From NCBI RefSeq assembly GCF_024211255.1, contig NZ_JAMLDY010000004.1, positions 171,001 through 235,000 of the forward strand: 64,000 bases of DNA, in the 5' to 3' direction. Below are positions 1 through 9,034 of the stretch, piece after piece. The notes below the pieces were generated by a model. The model ran no database searches and had not been told where the DNA came from. It saw only the letters and a program-made list of their open reading frames with translations. Position 1 is the first letter of the stretch. Every line of letters starts with the position of its first letter. The stretch comes from Sphingomonas liriopis. Its GTDB lineage: Bacteria; Pseudomonadota; Alphaproteobacteria; Sphingomonadales; Sphingomonadaceae. The translations under genes and the position numbers were made by a program.

Positions 1-2613
1 CACTTCGCCGTTGGCGTCCTGATAGTCCATCTCGACCAGCATGTCGGTCAGTTCGTCGAGCGCGGGCACGTCGACGCTGGTGCGCGCGGTGCCGCCGGCG
101 TTCAACGTCGCGGGCAGCGTCTGCGTCGGCGGCAGCGGCGTCGGCTGGTCGTCGCCGTCGCCGTTCATCGGCCGGACGCCCTCTTCCACCTTCGCACCGC
201 CGAACGTATAGCCGTCATAGCCCTTGGGGCTGCCGCTATGCGCAAACCAGCCGACGCGCACCTCGACAGGCAGGCTCCCCGCGCCGCCGCCCGACAGATA
301 GCCGACGTACAGGTCGAGCGGCAGCGACCTAGGCCGCACCGCCGGCGCCTTGGGCCCGGTGACGCTCGCGCGCATCGTCGGCAGTTTGTACTCGTCGACC
401 TTGAACGACTGGTCGGTATAGGTGACCTCGTCGCCGCGGACGATCCTGAGGTCGTAATCGCCCATCGGCGCGCCCTGCGGTGCGGTCCAGGACGTCTCGC
501 CTTGCCCGCGTGCATCGATCGTCAGCGGCACGTCGAATTGCGTGTCCGATCCGCGGTGCGACAGCCGCAGGATGCCGGTGAAGCCCGCCGGGATCGCGAA
601 GCCGCTGCCGTTCGGGCGGCGGACGATATGCTTCATGTGGATCGTCTCGCCCTGCCGCACCAGCGCGCGATCGAAGACGGTGTGGAACGTCTCGGCGGGC
701 GCCGAATAGCCATAGGGCAGCTCGAAATCGGACGGCCGGATGCCCTGGCCCCAGCTGGTCAGCGCGAAGCTGAAATCGTCGTCGCTGCGCGCCGACACCA
801 TCAGCGCGTGCGCGGACGAACTGTCCTCGCAGCCGTCGTACGTCTCGGGCTGCGGCAGACCGGCGGGGATCATCAGCCCGCCGCTGCGATCGGTCGCACC
901 GCGCGCCAGCAGCTTGCCGGTGCAGCTGTCGCTGATCGCCACGCTGGCGTTGGCGACCGGCTGGCCGGTGTCGAGCGCGGTCACCCAGACGAGGCTGCGC
1001 TCGCGCCCCCATTTGAAATGCACCGCCATGTTGGTGACCAGCGCGGCGCTGGCGACATAGCGCGGCGCGTTGCGTCCGAGCAGCGAGCGTCCGAGCACCG
1101 GACTTGCCAGTTCGACGACGTAGAAGCCGGGCTTGCCCAATGGGATGCCGACCACCTCGAAATCGTGGCCCTTGCCGGGCAGGCCGAGCTTCAGCCCCGC
1201 GCCCTGCTGCCCCAGGATCGAACGGTCGCCGGTATGGTTGATCCGCCGCACCACTTCGTCGCCGCGCTTCACCTCCTCGACGTCATAATTGTCCGCGGCC
1301 GCGACCGTGCGCAGCCATGCGGCGACCGCCGCGTCCGAATCGCCGACCTTGAGCGTCCGCCCGCCGATCGCGAGGTTGCGGCCCTGCAGGGCAGGCTCGA
1401 CGTTGCGTACGGTGACCGGCAGCACGCCGCCCTGTGCCGCCTCGAGGATGCCGAAGCCCGCCGCGAACTTCACCAGCGGCGGCGCGGCGTCGAAGCGCAC
1501 GTCCAGTGGGAAGCGTTCGCCATTGGTCAGCGCACGGCCGCTCTCGTCCTTGAGGCCGGCGGGCAGCGTCAGCTTCGCCGCAGTGTCGTAGGGCAGCGGC
1601 GCCTTGAACGTGACGTCGGCGATCGTCGCCTTCTTCCTGTCGTCGTCGTCGAAGGTCGGCGCGATCTGCCTGCCGTCCGCCAGCGTCAGCCGGATCGCCG
1701 CCGCCTGGCTCATCGTCACCGGTGCGGTGAAGCGGACATAGGCGGGTTGCACCGGGCTGCACCCGGCCTGCGGATTGGTGCGGCTGCATTCGAAGCGCGC
1801 CGTGAACGGCTTGCGGACGCTATAGTCGAAGCGCTGATCGGCGCCGGCGAGACGGCCGGAGGCCGACGCGATCCCCTTCGGCCAGACCAGCGCGACGTCG
1901 CGCCCGGGCGGCAGCGCGCGGCGGCATTTGAGCGCGGTGACGCCGGCGTACAGCGCCTGCCGCGCGGCGGGCGCGTCGGGAACCGCATCGGGCAGGCCGG
2001 CATTCTCGAGGAAGCTGCGCACCGACCAGTCCTGCGTCCCCATCGCGCCGAACAGTTTCGCGGGCAGGTCGGCGGCGAGGACGTCGACCGGGATCTTCTC
2101 GCCGAGCCCGTCGACCGCGCAATAAGCGTTGGCGGCGACCGACGCGCGCGTCGGCGCGGTCGACGTGGCGACCAGGAACACCTGATCCTCCTCGATCTCG
2201 TCGCCGCCACCCGGCGGCAGGACGGCGCGCGCGCTCGGTCCTCCGGCGTCGACCGCATAGCTCTGCCGTCCGTTCAACGCATAGCCGGCGACGCTCTTCA
2301 GCCCCTTGGCGGCGTCGAAGCTGCATTTGGTCTCGCCGCGTAATGGTGTGGCGAAGTCGAAGACCCAGGTCTGCTGGTCGACCCAGCGTCCGCTGCCGGC
2401 ACAGCCGGTGGTAAAGGGCGCGGGGCTGCGTGGATCGCCGAGCGGCACCATCGGCTGGTTGAAGCGGATCGTGTAGCGCTCGATCGCGCCACCGTTGCCA
2501 CCGGCGCCGGGCTGGGCGAGCACCACCTGCGGGCTGTTGTCGCCGAACGCGGCGACGGGCGCCAGCGCCAGAGCCAGCACCGCCCACCGTACCGCTGCTC
2601 CGCGCCGCATCAT
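1..2613 (-). CDS. Alpha-2-macroglobulin family protein, N-terminal 871 residues (truncated by window edge)
   Basis: Bacterial alpha-2-macroglobulins are large periplasmic or envelope proteins thought to trap proteases. The frame is open from an ATG at 2613, after the purine-rich GGGAGGG, to the left edge. The N-terminus has a signal peptide (MMRRGAAVRWAVLALALAPVAAF without a lipobox Cys, so probably soluble or membrane-anchored by the uncleaved segment). About residues 600-660 carry the typical macroglobulin-domain signature around YGYSAPAETFHTVFDR and RQGETIHMKHIVRRP. Family members are usually 1500-1900 residues, so roughly half is missing, including any thioester (CxEQ) and the C-terminal domains. 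A partner pbpC, often next to such genes, would lie outside the window. Confidence 0.9.
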   Translation of the reverse strand, partial: MMRRGAAVRWAVLALALAPVAAFGDNSPQVVLAQPGAGGNGGAIERYTIRFNQPMVPLGDPRSPAPFTTGCAGSGRWVDQQTWVFDFATPLRGETKCSFDAAKGLKSVAGYALNGRQSYAVDAGGPSARAVLPPGGGDEIEEDQVFLVATSTAPTRASVAANAYCAVDGLGEKIPVDVLAADLPAKLFGAMGTQDWSVRSFLENAGLPDAVPDAPAARQALYAGVTALKCRRALPPGRDVALVWPKGIASASGRLAGADQRFDYSVRKPFTARFECSRTNPQAGCSPVQPAYVRFTAPVTMSQAAAIRLTLADGRQIAPTFDDDDRKKATIADVTFKAPLPYDTAAKLTLPAGLKDESGRALTNGERFPLDVRFDAAPPLVKFAAGFGILEAAQGGVLPVTVRNVEPALQGRNLAIGGRTLKVGDSDAAVAAWLRTVAAADNYDVEEVKRGDEVVRRINHTGDRSILGQQGAGLKLGLPGKGHDFEVVGIPLGKPGFYVVELASPVLGRSLLGRNAPRYVASAALVTNMAVHFKWGRERSLVWVTALDTGQPVANASVAISDSCTGKLLARGATDRSGGLMIPAGLPQPETYDGCEDSSSAHALMVSARSDDDFSFALTSWGQGIRPSDFELPYGYSAPAETFHTVFDRALVRQGETIHMKHIVRRPNGSGFAIPAGFTGILRLSHRGSDTQFDVPLTIDARGQGETSWTAPQGAPMGDYDLRIVRGDEVTYTDQSFKVDEYKLPTMRASVTGPKAPAVRPRSLPLDLYVGYLSGGGAGSLPVEVRVGWFAHSGSPKGYDGYTFGGAKVEEGVRPMNGDGDDQPTPLPPTQTLPATLNAGGTARTSVDVPALDELTDMLVEMDYQDANGEV

Positions 2614-2839
2614 CGCCCTCCCGTAACGACACGACGCTAGGCGGTTCACGAACGCGAATCCAGAGCCGCCGCCGTCCCCGAACCGATCCGCGTTTCCGCC
2701 GATTCGGCGGCAATCCGCCGCTGGCGGGCGCGTCATGAGCGATGAAATCCAACGATCGGAAAGGCTTGCCTATCGCCCCTTGTCCGATCCGCATCCGTAA
2801 TGAACCTTATCGGCATGGGAAACTGTCCGGGGGCGGATC

Positions 2840-4216
2840 GTGGATCTTTTGACGGCGATCTTCGATGCCGCGGCGCGCGAAACGATGCTGTTCGCGGCGA
2901 CGGGACTGCTCATCGGCGGGATCGACGACCTGATCGTCGATCTGTGCTTCCTGGCGCATCGCTGGAGCAAACGTAAGGCTGTCCGTCCGACGTTGGCCAC
3001 CCTGCCACGGCCCGCCTCGCCTGGTGCGTTCGCCGTGTTCGTCGCGGCCTGGGACGAAGAGGCGGTGATCGGCGGCATGCTCGCAGCGGCCGTCGCCCGT
3101 TTCGAACATCCGGATTACCGCCTGTACGTCGGGGTCTATCCCAACGATCCGGGCACGATCGCGGCAGCTACGGCCGTTGCCGCCACCGATTCCCGGATCC
3201 GCGTCGTCATCGGCAGCCGCGACGGGCCCACGACCAAGGCGGACTGCCTCAACACATTGTGGACGGCGCTGATGCGCGACGAGGCAGCAGGCCGGGTGAC
3301 GAAAGCGGTGGTTCTCCACGACGCGGAAGATGTCGTCCATCCCGCCGAACTGACCGTGTTCGACACGATGATCGAAGGGCGGTCGGTGGTGCAATTGCCG
3401 GTGTTGCCGCTGATCCGACGCGGATCGATGGTCTCGGCGCACTATGCCGATGAGTTTTCCTATGCGCACAGCGTCCAGCAGCCGGTGCGTGCGATGCTGG
3501 GGGCGGCGATGCCGCTGGCTGGGACAGGTTGCGCGATCGCGACGCCGATACTGGCGGCGATCGCCGCCGAGCGCGATGGCGCACCGTTCGACGAATCGAG
3601 CCTGACGGAGGATTACGAACTCGGCCTGCATGTCGCCGCGCGGGGCGGCGGCAGTTGCTTCGCGCGCATCCGTGATTCCCACGACGGCAGTCTGGTCGCG
3701 GTGCGCGCCTATTTTCCCGACGCGCTGCCGACGGCCACGCGGCAGAAGGCGCGATGGATGACCGGCATCGCGCTCGCCGGCTGGGATCGAACCGGATGGG
3801 GCAGGCCGCTCGCGCTCGCGGATCACTGGATGCGCATGCGCGACCGGCGCGCATTGGTCTCGGTGTTGGTTCTGGCCGTCGCCTATGTGGCCGTCCTGCT
3901 ATGGCCCTTGGCGGTCGTATTGCACTGGCTGGCCGGTACGCCCGTCGCCGACGATCGGCTTGCCACATGGCTGCTCACGACGACATCAGTGCTGCTCGGC
4001 TGGCGGCTAGCGATGCGTGCCGTCTGCACGGCGCGGGACTATGGCTGGCGCGAGGCGGCATGGTCGCTACCGCGATTTTTCGTCGGCAATCTCATTTCGC
4101 TGATCGCCGCGCCGCGCGCGCTCCACCGTTACCTGAAGCTGCTGCGCGGTGCGCCGCTGGTATGGGACAAGACGCGGCACGAGTTTCCCGACCTCGACAT
4201 GGCGTCCAACGTGTGA
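2840..4216 (+). CDS. Membrane GT2 family glycosyltransferase, NfrB-like
   Basis: This predicted inner-membrane processive-type glycosyltransferase has 458 residues. An N-terminal membrane segment (about 12-32) precedes a GT-A domain with the expected acidic residues: DAED at 161-164, TED at 257-259 and a QxxRW motif at 302-306 (QKARW). Two or more membrane helices follow (about 338-365 and 380-400). The order resembles the N-terminal half of NfrB (phage N4 adsorption protein B) and the cellulose-synthase-like fold, but the C-terminal part of NfrB is absent. The start is GTG with GGGGGCGGA just upstream. It overlaps the next gene by 4 nt (GTGA), so the two are probably co-translated. The substrate is unknown. 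Confidence 0.82.
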   Translation: MDLLTAIFDAAARETMLFAATGLLIGGIDDLIVDLCFLAHRWSKRKAVRPTLATLPRPASPGAFAVFVAAWDEEAVIGGMLAAAVARFEHPDYRLYVGVYPNDPGTIAAATAVAATDSRIRVVIGSRDGPTTKADCLNTLWTALMRDEAAGRVTKAVVLHDAEDVVHPAELTVFDTMIEGRSVVQLPVLPLIRRGSMVSAHYADEFSYAHSVQQPVRAMLGAAMPLAGTGCAIATPILAAIAAERDGAPFDESSLTEDYELGLHVAARGGGSCFARIRDSHDGSLVAVRAYFPDALPTATRQKARWMTGIALAGWDRTGWGRPLALADHWMRMRDRRALVSVLVLAVAYVAVLLWPLAVVLHWLAGTPVADDRLATWLLTTTSVLLGWRLAMRAVCTARDYGWREAAWSLPRFFVGNLISLIAAPRALHRYLKLLRGAPLVWDKTRHEFPDLDMASNV

Positions 4217-5226
4217 CGGGTGGACGGCCGCTCCGCTTTCTCGCCGTCCTGCTCGCCGGCTGGGCCGGCACCAGGGGATATGCGATCTATCGCGACGGCG
4301 GCGTGGCGGCTTTACCCCTGGCGGCACCCGTCGCGCGGATCGTCGCGGCGATGGGGGTGTCCCCGGCCGTGGCGAGGCCCATGCCTTTTGCGCCCGCCGG
4401 CGATCGTCGGACGGAGCGGATGTGGATGCGTGCGAATCGTGTCGTGCATCGGGCGGCGGTGGCGAGCGATTCGCCATCGATCGCCAATCAACGGCGCTCT
4501 ACGGCGGGCATCGACGCCTCCTGGGCGGTGGATGATGACCGGCGATCCGACCCGCCACGTCTGGCGCCCGCCGTCCAGCCGCCGCCGATCGCGCAAGGGC
4601 CATCGCGCTGGGCGGGCAGCGCGTGGCTGATCGCGCGTGGCGGGAATGTCGCCAGCGTCACGAGTGGCCAGCTCGGCGGGTCGCAGGCGGGCGTGAGGCT
4701 GACCTATGCGTTGGGTGCGGCACGGCGGGTAGCGCTTGCCGCTCGCGTGTCGGCACCGTTGTCCGGCCGGGGACGGGAAGCGGCGATTGGACTGGATTGG
4801 CAGCCGATGCGGGCACCGATCCACATCGTCGCCGAGCAGCGCATCGCCCTCGACGGTGGGCGGGGCGGGCCGATGGTGGGGGTGATCGCCGGGTTCGGCC
4901 CGACGCGGATCGCGCCGGCGCTGACGCTCGAAGGCTATGGACAGGCCGGTTTGATCGATCGCGGTCAGACCGAGGCATTCGCTGATGGCGCCTTGCGGGC
5001 GGCGCATCCGCTCGGCGCGCTGGGCGCGGTACGGATCGACATCGGCGCCGGCATCTGGGGCGGCGCGCAACGCGGGGCGACACGGCTCGACTTGGGGCCG
5101 TCGCTGGGTATCGTCGTGCCGGTCGGTAAACGTCGCCTTCGCCTGACCGCGGACTGGCGCCAGCGCGTCGCCGGTGCGGCGCGGCCGGATTCGGGGCCGG
5201 CGTTGTCGATCGGCACCGATTTCTGA
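4213..5226 (+). CDS. Predicted outer-membrane beta-barrel protein coupled to the NfrB-like transferase
   Basis: This 337-residue protein was not assigned to a named family from sequence alone. It starts at a GTG that overlaps the stop codon of the transferase gene. The N-terminus has a hydrophobic stretch (LRFLAVLLAGWAG). From about residue 135 the sequence alternates polar and hydrophobic residues with Gly-rich turns, and the protein ends in Phe (SIGTDF). This is typical of outer-membrane beta-barrels assembled by BAM. The pairing of an NfrB-like transferase with an outer-membrane protein parallels NfrA/NfrB and BcsC/BcsA-type export systems. A role in secreting a surface glycan is inferred from context only. 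Confidence 0.6.
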   Translation: MTGGRPLRFLAVLLAGWAGTRGYAIYRDGGVAALPLAAPVARIVAAMGVSPAVARPMPFAPAGDRRTERMWMRANRVVHRAAVASDSPSIANQRRSTAGIDASWAVDDDRRSDPPRLAPAVQPPPIAQGPSRWAGSAWLIARGGNVASVTSGQLGGSQAGVRLTYALGAARRVALAARVSAPLSGRGREAAIGLDWQPMRAPIHIVAEQRIALDGGRGGPMVGVIAGFGPTRIAPALTLEGYGQAGLIDRGQTEAFADGALRAAHPLGALGAVRIDIGAGIWGGAQRGATRLDLGPSLGIVVPVGKRRLRLTADWRQRVAGAARPDSGPALSIGTDF

Positions 5227-5266
5227 CGGCTGGTCCGCCGCGCCAAGCCGGGTATAACGCGGGGCC

Positions 5267-6181
5267 GTGGACCTCTACCTTCCCATCGCCAATCTGTCGG
5301 TCAACGCGCTCGTCATCGTGCTGCTGGGCGGTGGCGTCGGGTTGCTGTCGGGGATGTTCGGGGTCGGCGGCGGATTCCTGACGACGCCGCTGCTCATCAT
5401 CTACGGCATCCCGCCGACCGTCGCCGCGGCGTCGTCGGCGAGCCAGGTGACGGGGGCGAGCGTATCGGGCGTCTTCGCGCATTTCCATCGCGGCGGGGTG
5501 GATACCAAGATGGGCGGCGTGCTCGTCGCGGGCGGCATCGTCGGCAGCTTCGCCGGTGCGTGGATCTTCCAGCTGCTGCGCGCCAGCGGCCAGATCGATA
5601 CGGTGATCGGCGTCGTCTATGTGCTGATGCTGGGATCGATCGGCACGATGATGGCGCGCGAATCGATCGCCGCGATCGGCGTCGCGCGCGGGCGGCGGCC
5701 GGTGCGCCCGCGCAAGCGGCGCCACCATCCGCTCGTCGCCGCGCTGCCGCTGCGCACGCGTTTCTATGCGTCGGGCCTGTACATCTCGCCGCTCGCGCCG
5801 CTGCTGCTCGGCTTCTTCACCGGCATCCTCACCATCCTGCTCGGCATCGGCGGCGGGTTCATCCTGGTGCCGGCGATGATCTATCTGCTCGGCATGGCGA
5901 CCAGCGTCGTCGTCGGCACGTCGCTGTTCCAGACGCTGTTCGTCACCGCGGTCGCGACGATGGTCCACGCCACCACCACCAAGGCGGTCGACATCGTCCT
6001 CGCCGGCCTGCTGCTGATCGGATCGGTGATCGGCGCGCAATTGGGCGCGCGCTTCGCCTCGCGGGTGAAGCCCGAATATCTCCGCCTCGCGCTCGCGATC
6101 ATGGTGCTGCTCGTGGGCCTGCGCATCCTGCTCGGGCTCGTCTGGCGGCCCGAGGAGATCTTCACGGTCGAGCTGACGTGA
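5267..6181 (+). CDS. TSUP family (TauE/SafE-type) membrane transporter
   Basis: The 304-residue polytopic inner-membrane protein has two homologous halves. Each begins with a glycine-rich first helix: GMFGVGGGFLTTPLLI near residues 30-45 and GIGGGFILVPAMIYLLG near residues 195-211. The family exports or imports sulfite, sulfoacetate or other organosulfur anions. A basic cytoplasmic loop (ARGRRPVRPRKRRHH) separates the halves. Translation starts at GTG. The stop codon overlaps the GTG start of the TIGR02186 gene (GTGA), an association common in Alphaproteobacteria. The substrate cannot be told from sequence. Confidence 0.88.
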   Translation: MDLYLPIANLSVNALVIVLLGGGVGLLSGMFGVGGGFLTTPLLIIYGIPPTVAAASSASQVTGASVSGVFAHFHRGGVDTKMGGVLVAGGIVGSFAGAWIFQLLRASGQIDTVIGVVYVLMLGSIGTMMARESIAAIGVARGRRPVRPRKRRHHPLVAALPLRTRFYASGLYISPLAPLLLGFFTGILTILLGIGGGFILVPAMIYLLGMATSVVVGTSLFQTLFVTAVATMVHATTTKAVDIVLAGLLLIGSVIGAQLGARFASRVKPEYLRLALAIMVLLVGLRILLGLVWRPEEIFTVELT

Positions 6182-6936
6182 GGCGCTGGCTGCCGCTCGC
6201 CGCGCTGCTGCTGATGGGGCAGGCGCCAAAACCCGTGCTCGTCCCCGACGTGTCGCAGCGCGATATCGAGATCGCCTATTCGTTTACCGGTGCCGAGCTG
6301 CTGCTGTTCGGCGCGATCCTCTATCCCGGCGGGCGACTGCCCAAGGGTGAGGCGCCGACCGATATCGTCGTCGTCGTCAAGGGACCGACCCAGCCGGTGC
6401 TGGTGCGCGAGAAGGAAAAGGTCGCCGGCATCTGGGTCAATGCGCAGCACCAGCGCTACAGCTCGGTGCCGAGCTTCTACGCGCTTGCCTCGTCGCGGCC
6501 GGTGGACCGTATCGTCGATGAACGGACGCGCGCGATCTACGAACTCGGGCTCGACAGCCTTCAGCTGTCGCCGGGATCGAATGCGGTCACCGCGGTCGAG
6601 CATCGGTTCCAGCGCGGGCTCGTCGACCTCAAGCGCCGCGCCGGCCTGTATCTGGAGGCGCCGCATGCGGTCGGGATCACCGATGGCGTGCTCTACCGCG
6701 CGCGGCTGACCATCCCCGCGCGTGTCCCCGTCGGGCGGTTCACCGCGGAGACGTTCCTGATCCGCGACGGCCGCGTCCTCGCCGCGGCGGTGCGCGACAT
6801 CGACATCCGCAAATCGGGGTTCGAGCGGTTCGTCGCGCGCGCCGCGGAACGGCACGGCATCTATTACGGCCTCGCCGCGGTCGTCCTGTCGGTGGCGCTC
6901 GGCTGGGGGGCGGGCTGGATCGCGCGGCGCATCTGA
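6178..6936 (+). CDS. TIGR02186 family envelope protein
   Basis: The 252-residue protein has an N-terminal signal peptide (RRWLPLAALLLMGQA) and a large periplasmic beta-rich domain. A single C-terminal membrane helix (about 228-248, YYGLAAVVLSVALGWGAGWI) is followed by ARRI. This is the architecture of the TIGR02186 family, which is regularly encoded beside TauE/SafE-type permeases. It starts at GTG 6178, overlapping the permease stop codon, so it is translationally coupled and may be a permease partner. Its molecular function is not established. Confidence 0.8.
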   Translation: MRRWLPLAALLLMGQAPKPVLVPDVSQRDIEIAYSFTGAELLLFGAILYPGGRLPKGEAPTDIVVVVKGPTQPVLVREKEKVAGIWVNAQHQRYSSVPSFYALASSRPVDRIVDERTRAIYELGLDSLQLSPGSNAVTAVEHRFQRGLVDLKRRAGLYLEAPHAVGITDGVLYRARLTIPARVPVGRFTAETFLIRDGRVLAAAVRDIDIRKSGFERFVARAAERHGIYYGLAAVVLSVALGWGAGWIARRI

Positions 6937-7002
6937 TGGCGAACGCTATGTTAAGGCCTTCGCCCTAATCCATCGGGTCGATATGGACGAGGATCGACCG
7001 TG

Positions 7003-8694
7003 ATGACCGACATGCCGGGACCCGCCGCCTTTGCCGGAGCGGTGCCGCTGGCGGCAGGAGCGGCGCCGCTGGCGGGGCCGGCCGGCATCGGCGGCATGCC
7101 GATCGGCTGCGTGCTGGCGATCGCGGGCGGCAGCAGCCGCGTCCTGTTCGACCGCAACGCGCTGGAGCTCGCCGCGCAGGATGCCGATCCCGTCGCCGCG
7201 TCGGCGGGGCAGGTCGGCGGCCAGATCAAGATGCGCGTCGGCGGCACCTGGCTGGTCGCCAACATCCGCAGCCTGGCGTTGCAGGAAGCGGGCGGCGACT
7301 GGGTCGCGGCCGATATCGATTTCCTGGGCGAGGGCGACGAGGAGCGGCTGACCGGCAAGCTCTACCATTTCCGTCGCGGCGTGACGCGCTATCCGATACC
7401 CGGCTGCGAGGTGTTCGCGATCACCACCCCCGACCTCCAGCAGATCTATTCCGCCGCCGACAAGCCGCATATCCAGGTCGGCACCGTCTATCCGACGCGC
7501 GACGTGCGCGCTTCGCTCTACATCGACGCGATGCTCGGCAAGCATTTCGCGCTGGTCGGATCGACCGGCACCGGCAAGTCGACGTCGGCGGCGCTGATCC
7601 TCCATCGCATCTGCGAACTGGCGCCGCAGGGCCATGTGCTGATGATCGATCCGCACGGCGAATATGCCGCCGCCTTCCGCGGCAACGGCGCGATCTACGA
7701 CGTCAGCAACCTCCAGATGCCGTACTGGCTGATGAACTTCGAGGAGCATTGCGAGGTCTTCATTACCGCGAGCGGATCGGATCGCCAGATCGACGCCGAC
7801 ATCCTCGCCAAATGCCTGTTGATGGCGCGCGCCAAGAACCGGCTGGGGCAGGGGATCGCCAAGCTGACCGTCGACGCGCCGATCCCCTATCTGTTGAGCG
7901 ACCTCACCAACCTCATCGCGCTCGAAATGGGCAAGATGGACCGTGCCGGCGATACCGCGCCCTATCTGCGCCTCAAGACCAAGATCGACGAGATCAAGGC
8001 CGATCCGCGCTACGGCTTCATGTTTTCGGGCATGCTGGTCGCCGACACGATGGCCGATTTTCTCGCGCGCATCTTTCGCCTGCCGGGCGACGGGCGGCCG
8101 ATCTCGATCGTCGACGTCTCGGGCGTACCGTCGGAGATCACGTCTGTGGTCGTCGCGGTGCTGAGCCGGATGACGTTCGACTTCGCGATCTGGTCGCGCA
8201 ACGAACCGCAGCGGCCGATCCTGCTCGTCTGCGAAGAGGCGCACCGCTACATCCCGAGCAGCAACAGCGAGGCCGGGCGCAGCGCCTCGGTCGGCCGCAT
8301 CCTCGGCCGCATCGCCAAGGAAGGGCGCAAATACGGCGTCAGCTTAGGGCTTATCACGCAGCGGCCGTCCGATCTGGAGGAAGGCGTGCTTTCGCAATGC
8401 GGCACGATCATCGCGATGCGGCTCAACAACGAACGCGACCAGGCGTTCGTGCGCGCCGCGATGCCGGAGGGCGCGCGCGGCTTCCTCGATGCGATCCCCG
8501 CGCTGCGCAATCGCGAATGCATCATCTGCGGCGAAGGCGTCGCGGTGCCGATCCGGGTGAGCTTCGACGGCCTCGAAGAGTCGAAGCGGCCGGCGTCGGG
8601 CGACCCTTTGTTCTCGCAGTTGTGGCGCGATGCCGGCGGCGAGGATGCGATCATCGGCCGCACGATCATGCGCTGGCGCGCGCAGGGGCGGTAG
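7003..8694 (+). CDS. HerA-like (DUF87) ATPase
   Basis: This 563-residue RecA/FtsK-fold ATPase resembles archaeal HerA and bacterial DUF87 DNA-translocating ATPases. Walker A is GSTGTGKST at about 186-194, Walker B is ILLVCEEAH near 407-415, and LITQRPSDL, the sensor/arginine region, follows. The N-terminal about 160 residues are a HAS-barrel-like beta domain. ATG 7003 is preferred over GTG 7000 because GAGGA lies about 9 nt upstream. In some phages and bacteria HerA works with a NurA or SIR2/DUF4297 nuclease, but none is next to it here, so a housekeeping or unknown role is more likely than defence. Confidence 0.85.
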   Translation: MTDMPGPAAFAGAVPLAAGAAPLAGPAGIGGMPIGCVLAIAGGSSRVLFDRNALELAAQDADPVAASAGQVGGQIKMRVGGTWLVANIRSLALQEAGGDWVAADIDFLGEGDEERLTGKLYHFRRGVTRYPIPGCEVFAITTPDLQQIYSAADKPHIQVGTVYPTRDVRASLYIDAMLGKHFALVGSTGTGKSTSAALILHRICELAPQGHVLMIDPHGEYAAAFRGNGAIYDVSNLQMPYWLMNFEEHCEVFITASGSDRQIDADILAKCLLMARAKNRLGQGIAKLTVDAPIPYLLSDLTNLIALEMGKMDRAGDTAPYLRLKTKIDEIKADPRYGFMFSGMLVADTMADFLARIFRLPGDGRPISIVDVSGVPSEITSVVVAVLSRMTFDFAIWSRNEPQRPILLVCEEAHRYIPSSNSEAGRSASVGRILGRIAKEGRKYGVSLGLITQRPSDLEEGVLSQCGTIIAMRLNNERDQAFVRAAMPEGARGFLDAIPALRNRECIICGEGVAVPIRVSFDGLEESKRPASGDPLFSQLWRDAGGEDAIIGRTIMRWRAQGR

Positions 8695-8907
8695 GCGACA
8701 TAGACAAGATGGACACCTTGACGTGAACGATCCGGTTCGATCGTTTCGATTTCGGTGATGATGCGAAAGAGCGTGGGGCTGCGGTAGCAGGGCGATGCCG
8801 TGTAGGACAGCGGTGGGTGAATTTGCGTTCCACGTCAGTTGGTTACGCGATCGTACGACCAACAGCGCGGTCGGCGGCCGGGATTTTTGTCGTTTCCCAA
8901 AGCGATT

Positions 8908-9015
8908 CGTCACCCCGGACTTGTTCCGGGGTCCACTCCGCGGCGAGGCGCAGCCCTCTCGCCTCCAACCCTGCGCTTGCGGCACAGTGGACCCCGGAAC
9001 AAGTCCGGGGTGACG
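8908..9015. repeat. Family A inverted-repeat element, copy 1
   Basis: This 108-bp element is bounded by inverted ends of about 28 bp (TCACCCCGGACTTGTTCCGG and its complement). Each end is itself a hairpin. It fills most of the 8695-9034 gap; the remaining 8695-8907 shows no gene or clear signal. If transcribed, the converging or outgoing messages would fold strongly here, so it may act as a terminator. Confidence 0.93.
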
Positions 9016-9034
9016 GAGGATGTGGGGAGGGGCC

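Noticed and set aside
238..2343. Very long open frame opposite the alpha-2-macroglobulin gene
   Set aside because: It is Arg/Ala/His-rich, has no domain, and mirrors a clear coding frame; long antisense frames are expected at this GC content. The same applies to other long frames opposite or out of phase with real genes, for example 10710-12695, 42785-44734 and 52582-54465.
7003..8694. HerA ATPase as part of an anti-phage system
   Set aside because: No NurA, SIR2, DUF4297 or other nuclease partner is adjacent; neighbours are a transporter pair and a cell-wall peptidase.
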